NCBI GenBank assembly: GCA_026413225.1
Contig: CM048591.1
Location: 45,017,803 to 45,081,802 of the forward strand
Length of the DNA: 64,000 nucleotides
Direction: 5' to 3'
From: Otis tarda
Lineage: Eukaryota; Chordata; Aves; Otidiformes; Otididae
In this document: one piece after another, positions 23,821 to 37,023 of the stretch
Numbering within the stretch: position 1 is the first letter of the stretch
Layout: each line of letters begins with the position of its first letter
Program-made: the position numbers and the translations under genes
Notes under the pieces: model-generated
Database searches by the model: none
The model's input: only the letters and a program-made list of their open reading frames with translations
What the model was told of the DNA's origin: nothing

Positions 23821-26800
23821 ACGAAACTTGTAAGTCTTTCATCCTGAGCTGTTCTCAGGTTCTTCTGAACACATGAGGCTGTTTTTATTCCATTTTTATG
23901 GGTGAATTTGCTGTCCTATATTGAAAAGATATTTTACTTTGAAAAGGTTAGTGTTGGGCTTTTAGCAATTAAATAAAAACAATCCTTGAAGGAAAGAAAG
24001 AGTTTTAAACAACCACAATGTGGACTGTGAACCTGAATGCCAGTTGAACCTAATTCTCAGCAGTGTTCATGTTGCAGTAATAACAGACAGTAAACAGAAA
24101 TGGCTGGAAAGGAGGAGGCCCCCAACCCACTTTAAAAAGCTGGAGGCAGAATCACAACCTTTAATCTCTTTTGGTTTGGGTCACAAAACTAAGAGCCAAC
24201 ATTAAAGCTTTACGAAACCAGCTTATGAGCTGTCTATACATTGCACAATCTGCTAGGAAACTAATTTGACATTTAAAAGCCAAACTCAGGCTTAGTTAAG
24301 CATTTTCAACTGCACTGATGGGTGGAAAAGGAAAAAATAGGAAAATATGCAGAATGACTGGTGTATTAAAGCATTCCTTGCTAACTCTTTCTTAGCGATT
24401 TCCTTGTAAAACATAGAATACAAATTGAAATATTTATCCTGTCTTTCAACATTGCAAAACAACTTGACAACTTCACAACAGAATATTCTGACACCAGCAC
24501 CATCATTAATAATAATGCACTCTGTAGTTAGACCTCAGGTAACACGTCATTGCCACATAAAGCAAAGGGTTATCTATTCACCTTGATATCTAGCACTGTA
24601 GAGCCAGTAACAGTTTAATCAGTTTTGAGTAGTAAAAATCCTGGTAAATTCAGGAAAACCATTTACATTTACTGTCTCTTTTATCTGCAATGCAAACACT
24701 TCCGTTTGCTTGCTGTTTTGCAGAGAAAATTCAGATGGCTTTGGTTTTTTTTTCATAAAAGGAGAATTTTCTAAGAGGAAGTCTGTACCGTAGTTTTATG
24801 AACAGAATAATATTAACTTAATCCATGTAATATTTATTTCTTGTTTTGCATATCTTGCAATCATATATCCAAAAAGGTAGGATGTGCCTCTCAATTGTTT
24901 ATAAAATTTATTACAAGATGAAGTGGCTTTAACTTCATATCTAAAGTGTGTCATTGTACACTGGTGTTTTCACTGCTCTAAGAAATTACTTCTCAAGGTT
25001 ATAAAAAGCCCGTACAAGATGGTGAATGGTAAAGTCAGTGGTGTTTATTGGTATCATAGTGGGAAACATTTATAACTATTTATTTTGCTTACCAATCACT
25101 TTAGTCATTGGCATCTTCTTACCAAGATAAATTACCTAAGTACAGTTCTAGGATCTTCCAAAAGTTTTAGGATCGGATGCATATTGATGTAAAGTATCAT
25201 TTACTCTCTGAATTGAGAACGTGACTTGCCACTGAAGGAAAAATCTGATTCATAGTAATAGTGGAGTGAAGGATTTTATTTGTGATTTGTGTACAGCTAG
25301 TGGTGAGAGCACTCTAGTCTAAACAGAATGTAAAACTAATTTTCTCCTGTAAAAAAAGAAAAGTTAAAATATTCTTCTGCTGCTATCTATTTTGAAGAGC
25401 ATTTACAACACACCTCTAAAAGAAGATGCAAGTGTTTTCCATATTCTTGTTAAGTATGGCATTCTGAGCTTTCTTGTTTTTGTTAAGTAACATTTGTCAC
25501 TTTTAAAGATGTCAGACAAATAATCTCTTTTAAACAAATAGTTGTGAGTTTACTGCAGCAGGCCATCTATTGATGTAGCTGTCTTTGTTTAGGCCAGATA
25601 ATTTGGCAGAACATATTTCTAACTACCTGTAACAATTACATTGCTATAGGTTAATCACAGAATAAAAGAATACAGATTTCAACTTTTTATTGAGCTGCAT
25701 CAAAAATACCAAGTGGGCAACACCATATGCTTATACACACAAAATCAGAAAATGGAAGCAGTTGCCAAGGCATCAGCAGTCATTGTCCCAGCACTTCCAT
25801 TTTATTTTTTTATTCTAGCACATTCCCCTTTTGCAATGTTAGATATTTTAGTATGTATTTTTTAAGGGGTCTTTCCTCTGTATTTTGCGTTTCCTTACTC
25901 AACTCAACCATTTACATTATTCCTAATGTATATGAGCAGAATAAAATATCTGAGAATTAAATAATCTTTTTCAGATAGTTTCATCTATCCATATTCTCAA
26001 TAGTGTAATGGATTTCTTTGTGTATCATAATGACATAAAGAATTTTATTGAGTGCAAAGAGGGAAATTTTAAACAGCTTGAGTCTAGATTATGTTGCACC
26101 TTATCAATTGCAATTATTATATTAGAATAAAAACATTTATTTTCATAGTACCTTACACTCACCATTCAAAAGTTCAAGAAAGTCAACTAATGAAAGAGCC
26201 AGGCTGATCTGTGTTAGTTGTGGAATTAACAACAGGGACATGGAGAACATACTGGTTACACAACTGCTATTAAAGTTACTTGTAGTCCTTACACTGATAG
26301 TGGAGTTAGGTAGCAGAGAGTATTCTCACAGCACAGAAAAAAAAAATTGAACTGGTGATTTTTTTCTTATGATGACCAATGCAGTAAAGAGTAGAAAGTC
26401 AAGTATTCTTATTAACTATCACTTACATGTCTTGGACAACTGCTCATTCTTGGACTTCAGAGAAAAAGTTTGTGTTCAAACAAAACCAAGCCAGCATCTA
26501 CCACTTACTTGTAAATCACAACAATTTAGCCATTAAACATGAATTCAGACATTAAAACATATTCTGCGGAATTATTCTTTTTTTCTGTAGATTATATTTT
26601 GAATGATGATGGTGTAGGATAAATATATTGTAACTGATTATAATTCTTTTTGCTTCATTTTCAAAGCTATTTGAGCCACATAATTTTAATAAAAATCCTA
26701 ATATTAATCCCTGGCCTTGCTTTTATTCATATAAAGATTATTCCAAAGAATAAAGAATTTATCTTGAAGCTGTCGAGAAAAATGGAGCATGCAAAATGTC

Positions 26801-29280
26801 TTAAATTTATTCCTTTAAAATCCTGTCAGCTTTGGCCACTCTAAATGGTCAGATTAATCATCTTTTTCTTCCACAGTAAACATACACAAAAACGTGTTCT
26901 TGTATGGGTAAGACTTTAGAATAGTATGATCTAATTACCCATGGCAAAGTTTTCAAATTAGAATTACAGTCTAGGCAAATTAATGACAAGCAGCAAAATG
27001 CTCCTGGGATGTAGTGTAATTATTCTCATGATAACCTCCACCCTTTATTTGCTTTATTCCCTCTGTCTCTCATCTAAATTGTATTTTTACAAAGAACTGT
27101 TCAGTCTATCATTAAAACATGATGGTTTACAGAAGGACTTTCAAAAGGCCTAAACTTAATTGATGTCCAAACTCTCTCAGTCTGCAAATCAATAACAAAA
27201 GACGTTTTGCCTCCTTTTTGCAAACAGAGCAGACGTCTAAGTAAAATATCACCTCTGGAACAGAAGCAACTGACTTTTATGTTCTCATCACAAAAATGGA
27301 AGCTCTCCACTGGTGGCCTTTCTTATTTACACCACACACATAGCAATCTTTGACATTCATTTCCTTGAATATAAACAGAAGATACAGCCTCCCTCTCCTG
27401 AAGTTAATGAACTGAATGATAAGGTCTTTCCATGTACCCCCTTAATTCAAACGCCTAATGACTCAATAGTAATTGCACAGTTCTGAAAAGAAAGTGCATT
27501 AAAATTAATTTTTGATTGCCGGATAAAATGGAAGATTGGTGAAATAGTACTTTTCTGCTTACTGTGAAAGGACTTGTTCACATATGTCCTTAAGCAAAAT
27601 TAGATACACCAGTTTTAATGCTGGCTAAAACTAGATTTTCGTTTGACTAATAGCCAATTGAAATAACTGAAGCACAAGTTTTGTAACTAATTTACTTGAT
27701 CCTTTAACAGGAACAAAACAGCTAATGAAAAGACATTAACAATATTAAGATTCAACAGACATCAATCAATAAATTGAAAACTTTGGAGAAAACACACATT
27801 CATTAGAACTAGTCAGATGTTTTCAGGTGAGCTGTTTTGTCTTTAAAAAAATCACAAAACATGAAAATTTCAAATGTATGCCAGTTTAAAAAAAAAAAAA
27901 GAGCAATTTCACGTCACACAGAAATGCACTACTGTAGGAAACTCACCTACAACGTGGGGAACCAGCCTGTTCTGCCTGGTTCAGATGCAGATCTTTAACC
28001 TTAGCTCTGTCTAAGTCTCCTGGACTAAGCAACTGTTCTGGTGTAAAAAACTCTGGGTTTTTTTTTTTCTTTCTCTTTTTATGGAAAATACTTGAAGTTC
28101 CTGCAAATATGCACATAATATTTGTTTGTCCTACTGTGAGATTAGCCTTTCTTTCTTTTTTTTTTTCTCCACATTTTGAAAAAGGGAGAACACAGTTTTC
28201 TGTCCGGCTCTGATCATCCTGTGCTGAACTACTATTTATGAGAGTTATGTGGTGTGCACTGCTGACTTAGCATTCTGTTTCCTGTAAGCTCTTAAGTCTC
28301 AAAGCATAAAAACTGGGGGAAAAAAGACGCTTCGCAAAATGAAGAAAATTTAAGGTTTCCTTTTTTGTTGTTGTTGTTAATACAAATGTCAGTAAGAGAC
28401 TGTTCTTAACTTTTTTTTCCATTTTAATTTTTGATATAAATTTGATTCCAAGAGTGTGAGAAACTGAGTGTCTTATATGACGAAATCTTGCTCATCTCCA
28501 GAGGAAACAAAAAGTAAAGTCATACTGTCCAGCCAAAACAATTCAATCCATATTTTTCTGTAGATAATTTAAAAACTGAGGAATTATTTTCCCAGACATC
28601 TGATAGCTACTCTACTAGAAGTTGGTGAAGTTGCTATTGGAGGCCTTTTTGCAGCTTCTCTTTGAGGTCAGACAGAATCTGTCAATTCTCTGCTTGTAAG
28701 ATCAGTGATAAAAACTTCCAGTCACTCTCCATGCAATCAGAATTGAATTGTGGATAGTTTTTCATTTTTATTATTATTATTCCCTTTGCATGATGAAAAG
28801 TTTTGAAAATTCAAGTTCAATGCAGCAGATCAAATCTACTGTTGAAAGCATGTCATGTTTTAGGCAAAACCAGTTTCCAGTAAAATCTACAGACTTCCCA
28901 CAAGCTTTTCAGGTTGCTTAGCTCCTGTTACGTATAAAAGAAGTTGTGGATCTGGACCTTGATAAAATGTGAAAAAAAGCACTTTGGCCTGTAATAGCTG
29001 CAGGGTCAGACTAAGTGAACAAAATAGTCCTTTCTTGCCTTGAAATCTTTCAGTACATTGAACTGTAAAACAGAACACTAGGCAAGAAGAGGATGATACT
29101 TTCCTGTGCATTATGAAACGAGCAGCCTCCTGTACAGTTTATTCAAAACTGCCAACAATTCCACTCTGTTTCAATAAAGTTGTGAACAACATGTTTAATA
29201 AATAGCCCTAAATGAAAAATAAAAAAAGGAAAATACCATGAATGAATTTTATACAGGTATGAAGGATATTAGATTGGTAG
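23821..29280. other. unique AT-rich noncoding DNA
   Basis: No gene or mobile element was recognised. Simple sequence: poly-A at 27888-27900, poly-T at 28059-28068 and 28157-28167, and a short TTG run at 28366-28377. Open frames are all below 85 codons. Confidence 0.5.
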
Positions 29281-29531
29281 AAGAAAACAGAAAGAGCCGC
29301 TTCCTCCATCTGTATGTGTAATCTTTCGGCACGGCCGAGCATTGAGAAAGAGCTCCATAATTCTGTCCATTAGCAGGCTAAACAGAAAACCTCTGCAAAT
29401 TCATACAAATAAAAATGTCATTCATTGGAAACAAGATCTGCTCCACTCGCATTTCTGGTAAGTATTTAGATGGCCAGGAATGCCTGGCTGAGATAAAGCA
29501 GAGAACGGGGAAGAGTGCTAACATAATATAG
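29281..29531 (+). other. possible conserved element or alternative exon
   Basis: A CpG-containing patch (TCGGCACGGCCGAGC at 29327-29341) stands out in AT-rich, CpG-poor DNA. Downstream, TCCATTAGCAG (29366-29376) could act as a splice acceptor. TCTGGTAAGTATTT, with GT at 29458-29459, is a near-perfect donor and gives an 81-base candidate exon at 29377-29457. An ATG at 29415 opens a frame of 14 codons up to the donor, and of 38 codons to a TAG at 29529-29531 if unspliced. The peptide is not recognised. It may be an alternative first exon, an untranslated exon or simply a conserved enhancer; only the sequence signals are certain. Confidence 0.3.
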
Positions 29532-30659
29532 GCATTATTTCATAAAACTATAGAAGGTAAATCTTGAACTCCTGTCATACCGAGACACACTGCATTCCGT
29601 TACTGCATCCCATTTGTAACTATCAGTGATATCAGTAAGGGGTAATTATTTGAGAAAAGCAGTCTTATGTAAATAAGATGACAAATCAAGAGGCAAGTAT
29701 TTAACCTGTATCACAAATTATCTGATGATAGGCACTTAGTTGAGTAGACTTTTGAGTGTTTCTAATCACTAACCATTTTCTTTGCTTTTTTCTTTTTTTT
29801 TTTAATGCCAAAATAAAGGTTTAAAGATCTGTAAGAATTTTGGTTAATTTTATCTGTTAGAGCCATAAGTTAGGAACAGAAGACCCAGGTAAGACTGAAG
29901 AAATGACTTGCAAAATTGGGCATGAGATACTTATTTTCATTTATATCTACTTGCAAGCTAAATTCTGTTGTGGTATTTTGCTCTTTAACGATGTGGGGAA
30001 GTAGCAGGAGTTGCAGCCTCAGTCCTTTGTGTTTGCCTGTCCCCTTGTAATACTTGTGTTCTTGGGTCTTAGGAGTCTGTCAGAGTCCCAGGCTCCTATA
30101 CAAAAGCAAACTCTGTATTTTGAGCCCTGATCTCATGTAAATCCCTTAAATGCAGTTTGTTGGCTAATTCCTACTTTCATCATGCTGATCGGCTCTACAG
30201 TATTTCAGTAGACAGCAGTATAAATATCATGGCTATACTGGCAAACTCAGTTCCTGGGCTGTAAAGAAGCAGCAGAGCAGACAAAAGTGTCAGCTAGCTG
30301 GACATACGTTCCCTCCTTTGATTTCCTGAAATAACCTACATTACAATGCCTTACAGTCCTTACAGAACAGGGGACTTGTGAGAGGAGGAAATGCAGACTG
30401 GACAATGAAAAAGCACTTTATAAGTCTAATTTTTCATAACAGCACACAATTTGAAACTACACAATAATTCCCAAGACTGCCAATGTTCTCCATTCATTGC
30501 TTGCTGTCAATATATGAGCAGTTCAAATTTCAGAGGGAATGCTCTCTTGATGTTAATAGAACAGAAAATGACGTATAACAAACTTGATTATCAATGACAA
30601 TTCTACAACAAAAAGGCAAAAGTAAAAGGAATTACGCAGTTATATATTTTTGGGCAACT
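29532..30659. other. unique noncoding DNA
   Basis: No gene or repeat was recognised. A poly-T run lies near 29795-29804. Confidence 0.5.
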
Positions 30660-30745
30660 AATGTATTGCACCTGATCTTGATTTTCAAAAATGGCAAAGA
30701 CTTGCAGTTCCCACTAAGCTCATGTGAAGTTGTGATAGGTTAGCA
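30660..30745. repeat. probable ancient sauropsid repeat fragment
   Basis: CCTGATCTTGATTTTCAAAA, then GACTTGCAGTTCCCACTAAG and ATGTGAAGTTGTGAT, follow the order of an old repeat common in reptile and bird genomes (CCTGATTTTCAGAGG ... CTGCAGCTCCCACTGAAGTC ... AATGGGAGTTGTG). The match is diverged and from memory of the pattern, so the call is tentative. Confidence 0.35.
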
Positions 30746-33700
30746 TTTCTACAGACCAGTGTCATGGTATTGCCAGTTTACAGCTTAAATGTAAATGGAT
30801 CCAGAACAGTGGCCATCTGGGAAATCTTTGCTTTTACATGCAAATTGCCATGCAGCCCTTAGCCCATCTGCCTGGGAGCCCCATATTTTATAAATATTCA
30901 TATTTCAACTCAAAGTTTCAGAGAACGTATGCTCATTGATTTACTGTACTTAAAAGGCAATGTTTGAGCAATTGAGTTTTTATGTATTTTTATCCATTGC
31001 TGTCAATGTTGTATGAATACTTCTACAGCTGGCATTATTTACACAGTTATGTAAACTATGGCTAGGCTTCACTTCCCAAGTTGAAGTTCTGAAGTAGATG
31101 ATAGAACTGGCTCAAAAAGAAAAGGAAAAAAAAATGAAAACCTCAAGAAACTCCTCCTTTCTCCTACAGATCACTGTGATTTTCTGAGTAACATACAACA
31201 CTTTTATACAGATCTGCTGATGCAAGCTGAGATCTCCATAGAAACCAGTTCCATGCTATTATTTTCTACAAAGGGCAACCTGTACCAGTGCAGCTTTTAG
31301 GAATAAACTTGGCTATACACTATGGCTATATGTCAAACATCCTACTGCTTGTCCCATGAGTGAGGTCCTGTAGATGGAAAAGGAAAACGGAGCTCAGTTT
31401 CTTTACTGCAAGGAGGGTTTCTTTGATATTGGAGTTACTTTGTTTGTTTGTTTGTTTGTTTGTTTTTCTCCCAAAAGAAGCCTCTCTTTAGGAAAGTTAA
31501 GCCTATAATGTCCTCAATAGTAACCCTACAATCTGTTGCATATCAAATACATCTCAATTTATTATGAGGAAAGTTACTGTGAAGATGAGTGGCATAGACT
31601 TTCCCCTCTGTTGTCACCTCCCTTCCTGCTGCACAGGAACCCTTAGGTAGACACACACATTTAAGATCAAGCTTTTGAAAATCTCAGTTTTCCACTTCCT
31701 CATGTTCTTCAAGTGCCTGGAGGCTCAGCACACATGATCCCCAGCAGCAGAGGTTAGGCCACACTTGTCTCTCTGCTTATTTCCTCTGCTTTCCTGAAGA
31801 GGGACAGTGTGAACCGTAACTCTGCAACTACAATCTTCATTGCAAAGCCACTGCAGTCCATTACCTTTAGTTACTTAAGTATAAGTTATCTTAAATTGTA
31901 TTAATGAATCTGATCCTTTAAGAACACACAATTACTGCTATGATGATAGCACAAGCAGTGCAAGCAGCCTAACACTTTCTGTTATAACCCTTTATTTTCA
32001 TTCATTTCCTGACATTGATATACAAATTATCTGAGGACTAGAATTACAACTTTTATTGCCATACACTGACTAACATTCAGGACTACTTGCAACCGAAATT
32101 GCAAGAAAGGAAAATGTGAAAAAGGGAAAATAATCCTTAGGAACTTGAGTACAATGAGCTCTGGGTATATTGTACTACACTGTGTTCCAAAGGAATTCTG
32201 CGAAGGCTGTACAGTTAATCTTTCTGATGCACACTCCGTTCAAAGTTATTGTGGCTAATGCACTTGTTATGTACAGACCTGCTACCCTTTTGCCAACTCA
32301 GCCAATAGTACTGGAAACAGCTACTGGGAACATTTTTATAAAATAAACAGCATAGACCTGTTGTTGAATTTCTCTAGGAAGTACACGCATTGTAGATGTA
32401 AGAGAGCCCATTGTATTCAACATCCTAGAGTAAAGCACATGTTCTTTTTCTGGAGGTTATGATTGCACACTAAATGGGAAGGGGATCTGGATAGATATAG
32501 GTGTGCTGGGAGAGAATACAGTGATAGAAGGAGTAATGCAAGACTATAACATCTCTAGAATAGAATACCCTATTACTTCTTTGTTCCTTTCAGTTCTATA
32601 AAGGTTACTTTAATGGCTGCTGAAATCCAAGACATGTGTCCCTATTGTGGCTGTAGGGCAAATACTTGAAGTTGCTTTTGTTTCTGTATGGCACCTGTCA
32701 CATCCAAACACAGGATGGCAGTGGAAAATACTCTGAGTTGAACTATATCCACTGCTGAGACAGTATTCTGCCTCTAAAGGTGGATATTTCTAATTGAACA
32801 AGAAGAATTTGCAAGGAATCTCCTGAAGGATATTTTCATTATAAAACTGCAATGAAAACTGAACAACCCTTTGTCTCCCAGCTTGATAGGACATCAGATT
32901 AGTTTGATCCTAATTTATCTCTGGACAGCCAACTTATTCCAGCAATCTCTAAAGGTGCAATGGTACATGCAACAAAAATAATCACTCTTGCCTTGGACAA
33001 CATACCACTTTCTGGGCTGTAGTAAGCAGCCAACCTTATACAGGAGCACTGGAGAGTTAGCCAGCGCCACACTACTTCAACATGTAAGATTTAAAAATAT
33101 TTTGTGATTCATTTGGAGTAAATTTTGTTCTTAAATGTAGGTTTTGGTAATTCCGAACTTTTAACCCTTCAACAAAGCTGCTTACAGTCCAGAAAGATTC
33201 CAGCTGCAGCTAGGGCAGTACTCAACAATGTAGGCTGATTATCTAAATTTGAGACTTTTACAATGCCTTCATATGTGAAGTGGCCTTGCAAACCAAGAGA
33301 CCACACACGCGCAAACAGAGGCTCTCATAATTGCCTAGCATTTTCACCACCTGTTCTGAAGCCGTGTTATCAGATGTGAGGGAACCAGTAAAAAACAGTT
33401 TATAAGCTATAAATGGAAGCAGCTATGTCAGAGAGCTGATAAACATTTCAGTGCAAATTATTTGTGTAGCAGACTCTGTAATTTACACTACACTAAACTG
33501 CTTTAAAGTATTGGTTTCAAGTTACAGGATCTCACTGTTACTGTTTTGGGGTATGAGATATGTGTGGTGGGGGGATAAAGAAGAATGCAGGCAGATGATA
33601 CTTCTTGTTTAACAGATTGTGTCAAAGATAATGCTATCTTCTCCTTGCATTTTCTGCTTCATCATTACCCTAATCTGCTGCCTACATATCTTGGTTTAGC

Positions 33701-36700
33701 TTAGAAAAAATCCATAAGAGTGCCTACAACATTCAGTTATTTCATAGCCTTCAGAGATGTTCTCCTAGTGTGGAAATGCTGATATGATATCTCTGTCTCC
33801 AGTGATGTCAATAAAATTAATCTCACAAAACAAAGATAAGCTTACCCACGCTACCAGTTTAAATGGAGTAAAACCGAGTGGTAAAACGTATTTTATAGGC
33901 ATGACTCAGGTGAATAAGAAGAAGAGGAAGGTCTCTGCAGATTCAATTACAACTATACAATTCCTGGATTATTCCTTAAAGGCTTTTGCTTTAGTACTTA
34001 TTTTAGTAGTAGCTCCTCTGTCACTGCTGATCTGAATTAAAATTACTTGTGATCAGCCTCTTCTAGACTGAATATTTGGTGTGACATGATGTAAATGAAA
34101 TGTTGGTTAGGAACATGTTGAATATGTTGTGAATATCAGCCTTATTTTGCTCTGACTGAAATCCATTCCTCTTTGTTACTTAAGCCCAAAGATCAGAACT
34201 GACTGATTTCCAAGACAGAAGAAAAAGAGAGGGGATTGCATACACACTGTTAGCCCTGTTAGCTTTGCAAATCTCATTCAAGAAAAATTTGACAGAATTT
34301 TAATTTTTATTTTCGGTTAACTTCTCCTTGAAATTGTACTCATATGTACCAGCCTCTTCTTGGTTTTAGTCTAAATTGTCAGGGTTTTGAATTCTTGCCT
34401 GTAACACTGTTATCAGCAAGATTATATTTTTAAAAATAGAGAAAGTCTGATATTATAAATGTACTGGTCAAAGGCTTCTATCTGTTGTAGAGATATTTAC
34501 TATGAATCCTTGACAATTACAACTGGTAAAAATTAGGTTGAAGAATTTTCCACAAATTGCCTACTGCATTGGGTTTGGAATTTCAGCCTCTCCAAATTCA
34601 TCTTTCTGTAAGTGACAAAACTATTCTCACCTGGAAATCTTGTAACAGCTGTAATTTGTAGTTACACAACTCTGCAGATATCTAGCAAGAAACTGTCAAA
34701 GTTAGTGCAATTTAGCATTGAAAATAATCTTTACTCTTCCATGTTATCAGCTATGATAATTTGTTTTTCATTTGTTAGGGAGAGCATCAGTTCTGGTTTT
34801 AACATTCAGCAAACAGCCAGTCACTGGTGAGTATTTGAACAGTGCATTTATTTGTGATGACTGCTTGAAAATTTAATTAGGAATAAATTCTCAAATTTTA
34901 CTCTCAGATCATCATCCAGATGACCTAACAAGTGTTACACTATAGAAATCTATTAAGTATCCAGATTTGTATACTTTGGGCACTTCTGGTACTGCTATCT
35001 CAAAAAACTCTTGCAGAATTGTCAGTTACATTTTTTTTTTTGCAATGGTGATAATATTGCTTTTCAGTGTGGAAAATTTCTCTTTTGTGCTAATTAGCTG
35101 AGGAATTAAAGTTGTGGACTTCAGGCCTGCAGAGATCACAGGAGGCTCTTACTGATTCTCCCAGATAAAGCTCTTGTGCTATACTAACCTTTCTAATTTC
35201 AGCAGTACTTTCTCTTCAGAGGTACTTCAGTTTTTCTGGAAAGGAGATATATTTCCTTTAGCAAAGCCCCTTCTTAAAACATTTACAAAATAAAACAATG
35301 TTTTTGGCAAGATAGGCTCATTTACAGGCTAGAAATGAAGTGTGAACATTGCTGAAAACTGTTACTTTTATTGCAAATATTTCGTATGTTTCTAACAGAA
35401 CACATTCAGCTGTAGTAGGCAATATGCTTTGAGGAAGTAACCTGAACATTTCAGAAATTTTAAAAGAGAACTTTAAAAACAACTGCCTCGCAAGCATTGT
35501 TTTCTTCAAGGTGCCTCTTATCTGAACTTTGAATCACGTTCTGCCTTCTTGTATCCTCTGCCTCTCCCTTCTTGCTGCTTCTTCCACCAGCTTCAACTCA
35601 TGACCATTGCTAAGAAGGCTATCTTCTGCTTTCTCTGATGGTTGACTGTGTTTTGGAAGTGTTTGTCTAATTTGGTCATGAATCTCATAACCTTCAGAAT
35701 GCATTGCACCATCATGTCATTTGTAAAGAATCAACAAACTTGACATTTTTTCTTATTTTACTAAAGAAGAGGCTTTATCCCTAAGGCTACCCTAGCCATC
35801 TGCTTCCCCACCAATCTCTAATGAATTATCTTCTCCTGCTTCTTACTATCCCTCATTAATGTCAGTAACTTTAAGTATCCACTATCACCCATTTATGGTG
35901 AGTATATCCTCTGTGGCTTTGGTGAAGCTCTGGAATTTTGCTTCAAGGGCACCCAGGCAGCAAGTACTGAACCCACACTGGTGTCAGCATAACCTGGTAA
36001 GAGTCAGGTGGAAGGGAGCTTGGAAACAGAATGAAGCTTCTGAAACCTAAGCAAAGTTTTGCACTTACTTCGTTAAGCAGTCAGGCAGATTTTTACTTCT
36101 CAAACAATTTCGTTTCTGATTAGTGTGTGCAGCCACAGCTAAAGTAAGGGGGGGAAACTGAACCCCAATCCAAACCTAAGCAAATATCCCTTGGATGTCC
36201 AGAATTTTTCATATGCAAACCTGAGTGCAAGTCTGTGTTCCTGAACATGCAGTTGCAGAAAAGAATTGATAATAAACACTGAACTTTTATATTGGAAACA
36301 GACATATGCAGATCATCAGCTTGAATCCAGGCCAAGATAGCAGTTGCAGAAGGTCGTTATGTCATGAAAACAATTGTATAGTCTGTTAAAGATTGGTTGA
36401 GGAGTACAGACAGCTTTTCATTATCCAAAACTATGTGGAGATTATTGTGGAGGAGGAATACTACGACTTAATTTCTCTTTCAGTGCTTCCTGGGATCCTT
36501 CTCTGCAAAGTGAGAGTTAGGGGGAGACTAGCTCTGCCATTGCCTGCAGCATATCACTTCTAAAGAAAAAGGGGAACATCAAGCTTTACTAATTTAGAAG
36601 AAACATATACTGGCAGTGTATCCAACCGCTACTCATACCCCATGCTAATCTTTAATTGAGTGTTATATGGATGCCATCCAGAGACTCCACTGGCTTCAGT

Positions 36701-36808
36701 CAGAAAGGATACCAAATAACAGAGTACTGCCTTATGTACTCTTGAGGCATTTATTACTTTTGGAAAGAATACAGACATCACGAACTTCAAAGAAAATTAA
36801 TTGTTTAC
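30746..36808. other. unique noncoding DNA with a TTTG microsatellite
   Basis: No gene was recognised. The microsatellite at 31439-31467 is listed separately. The part 33360-33490 is unusually free of homopolymers and could be a conserved noncoding element, on impression only. Open frames do not exceed 83 codons. Confidence 0.45.
31439..31467. repeat. (TTTG)n microsatellite
   Basis: About six uninterrupted TTTG units followed by a short T run. This is the longest clean tetranucleotide repeat in the window and likely polymorphic. Confidence 0.95.
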
Positions 36809-37023
36809 ATGTTTTCCTGGTTTTCTTCAGGTGGGTGTAAGCAGCCCATCACTGTAAAATCAGAAGCTCTCTGGTCATCTGAACGGCCAGGAAGAACTGG
36901 CACATTGCTACCAATCGATGACTCACCGTGCCTGCGCAGACTGGCAGCAGACAGCTTACTATGGTCCTTCAGACTGGGCGTCACAAACCGCTGTAGTAAA
37001 AGCACGTAACCGGCTCCACACAC
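36809..37023. other. CpG-rich patch with a candidate minus-strand exon
   Basis: This 200-base patch is richer in GC and CpG than its surroundings and is open in several frames: 72 codons on the minus strand (37023-36805), and 66 and 60 codons on the plus strand. On the minus strand a good acceptor (GTGCTTTTACTACAG, AG at 36992-36991) and a strong donor (CACG then GTGAGT, 36926-36921) bound a 64-base exon at 36990-36927. Its open frame begins Arg-Phe-Val-Thr-Pro-Ser-Leu-Lys-Asp. On the plus strand CCTGGTTTTCTTCAG is also a plausible acceptor. I do not recognise the peptide and the strand is undecided. Confidence 0.3.
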
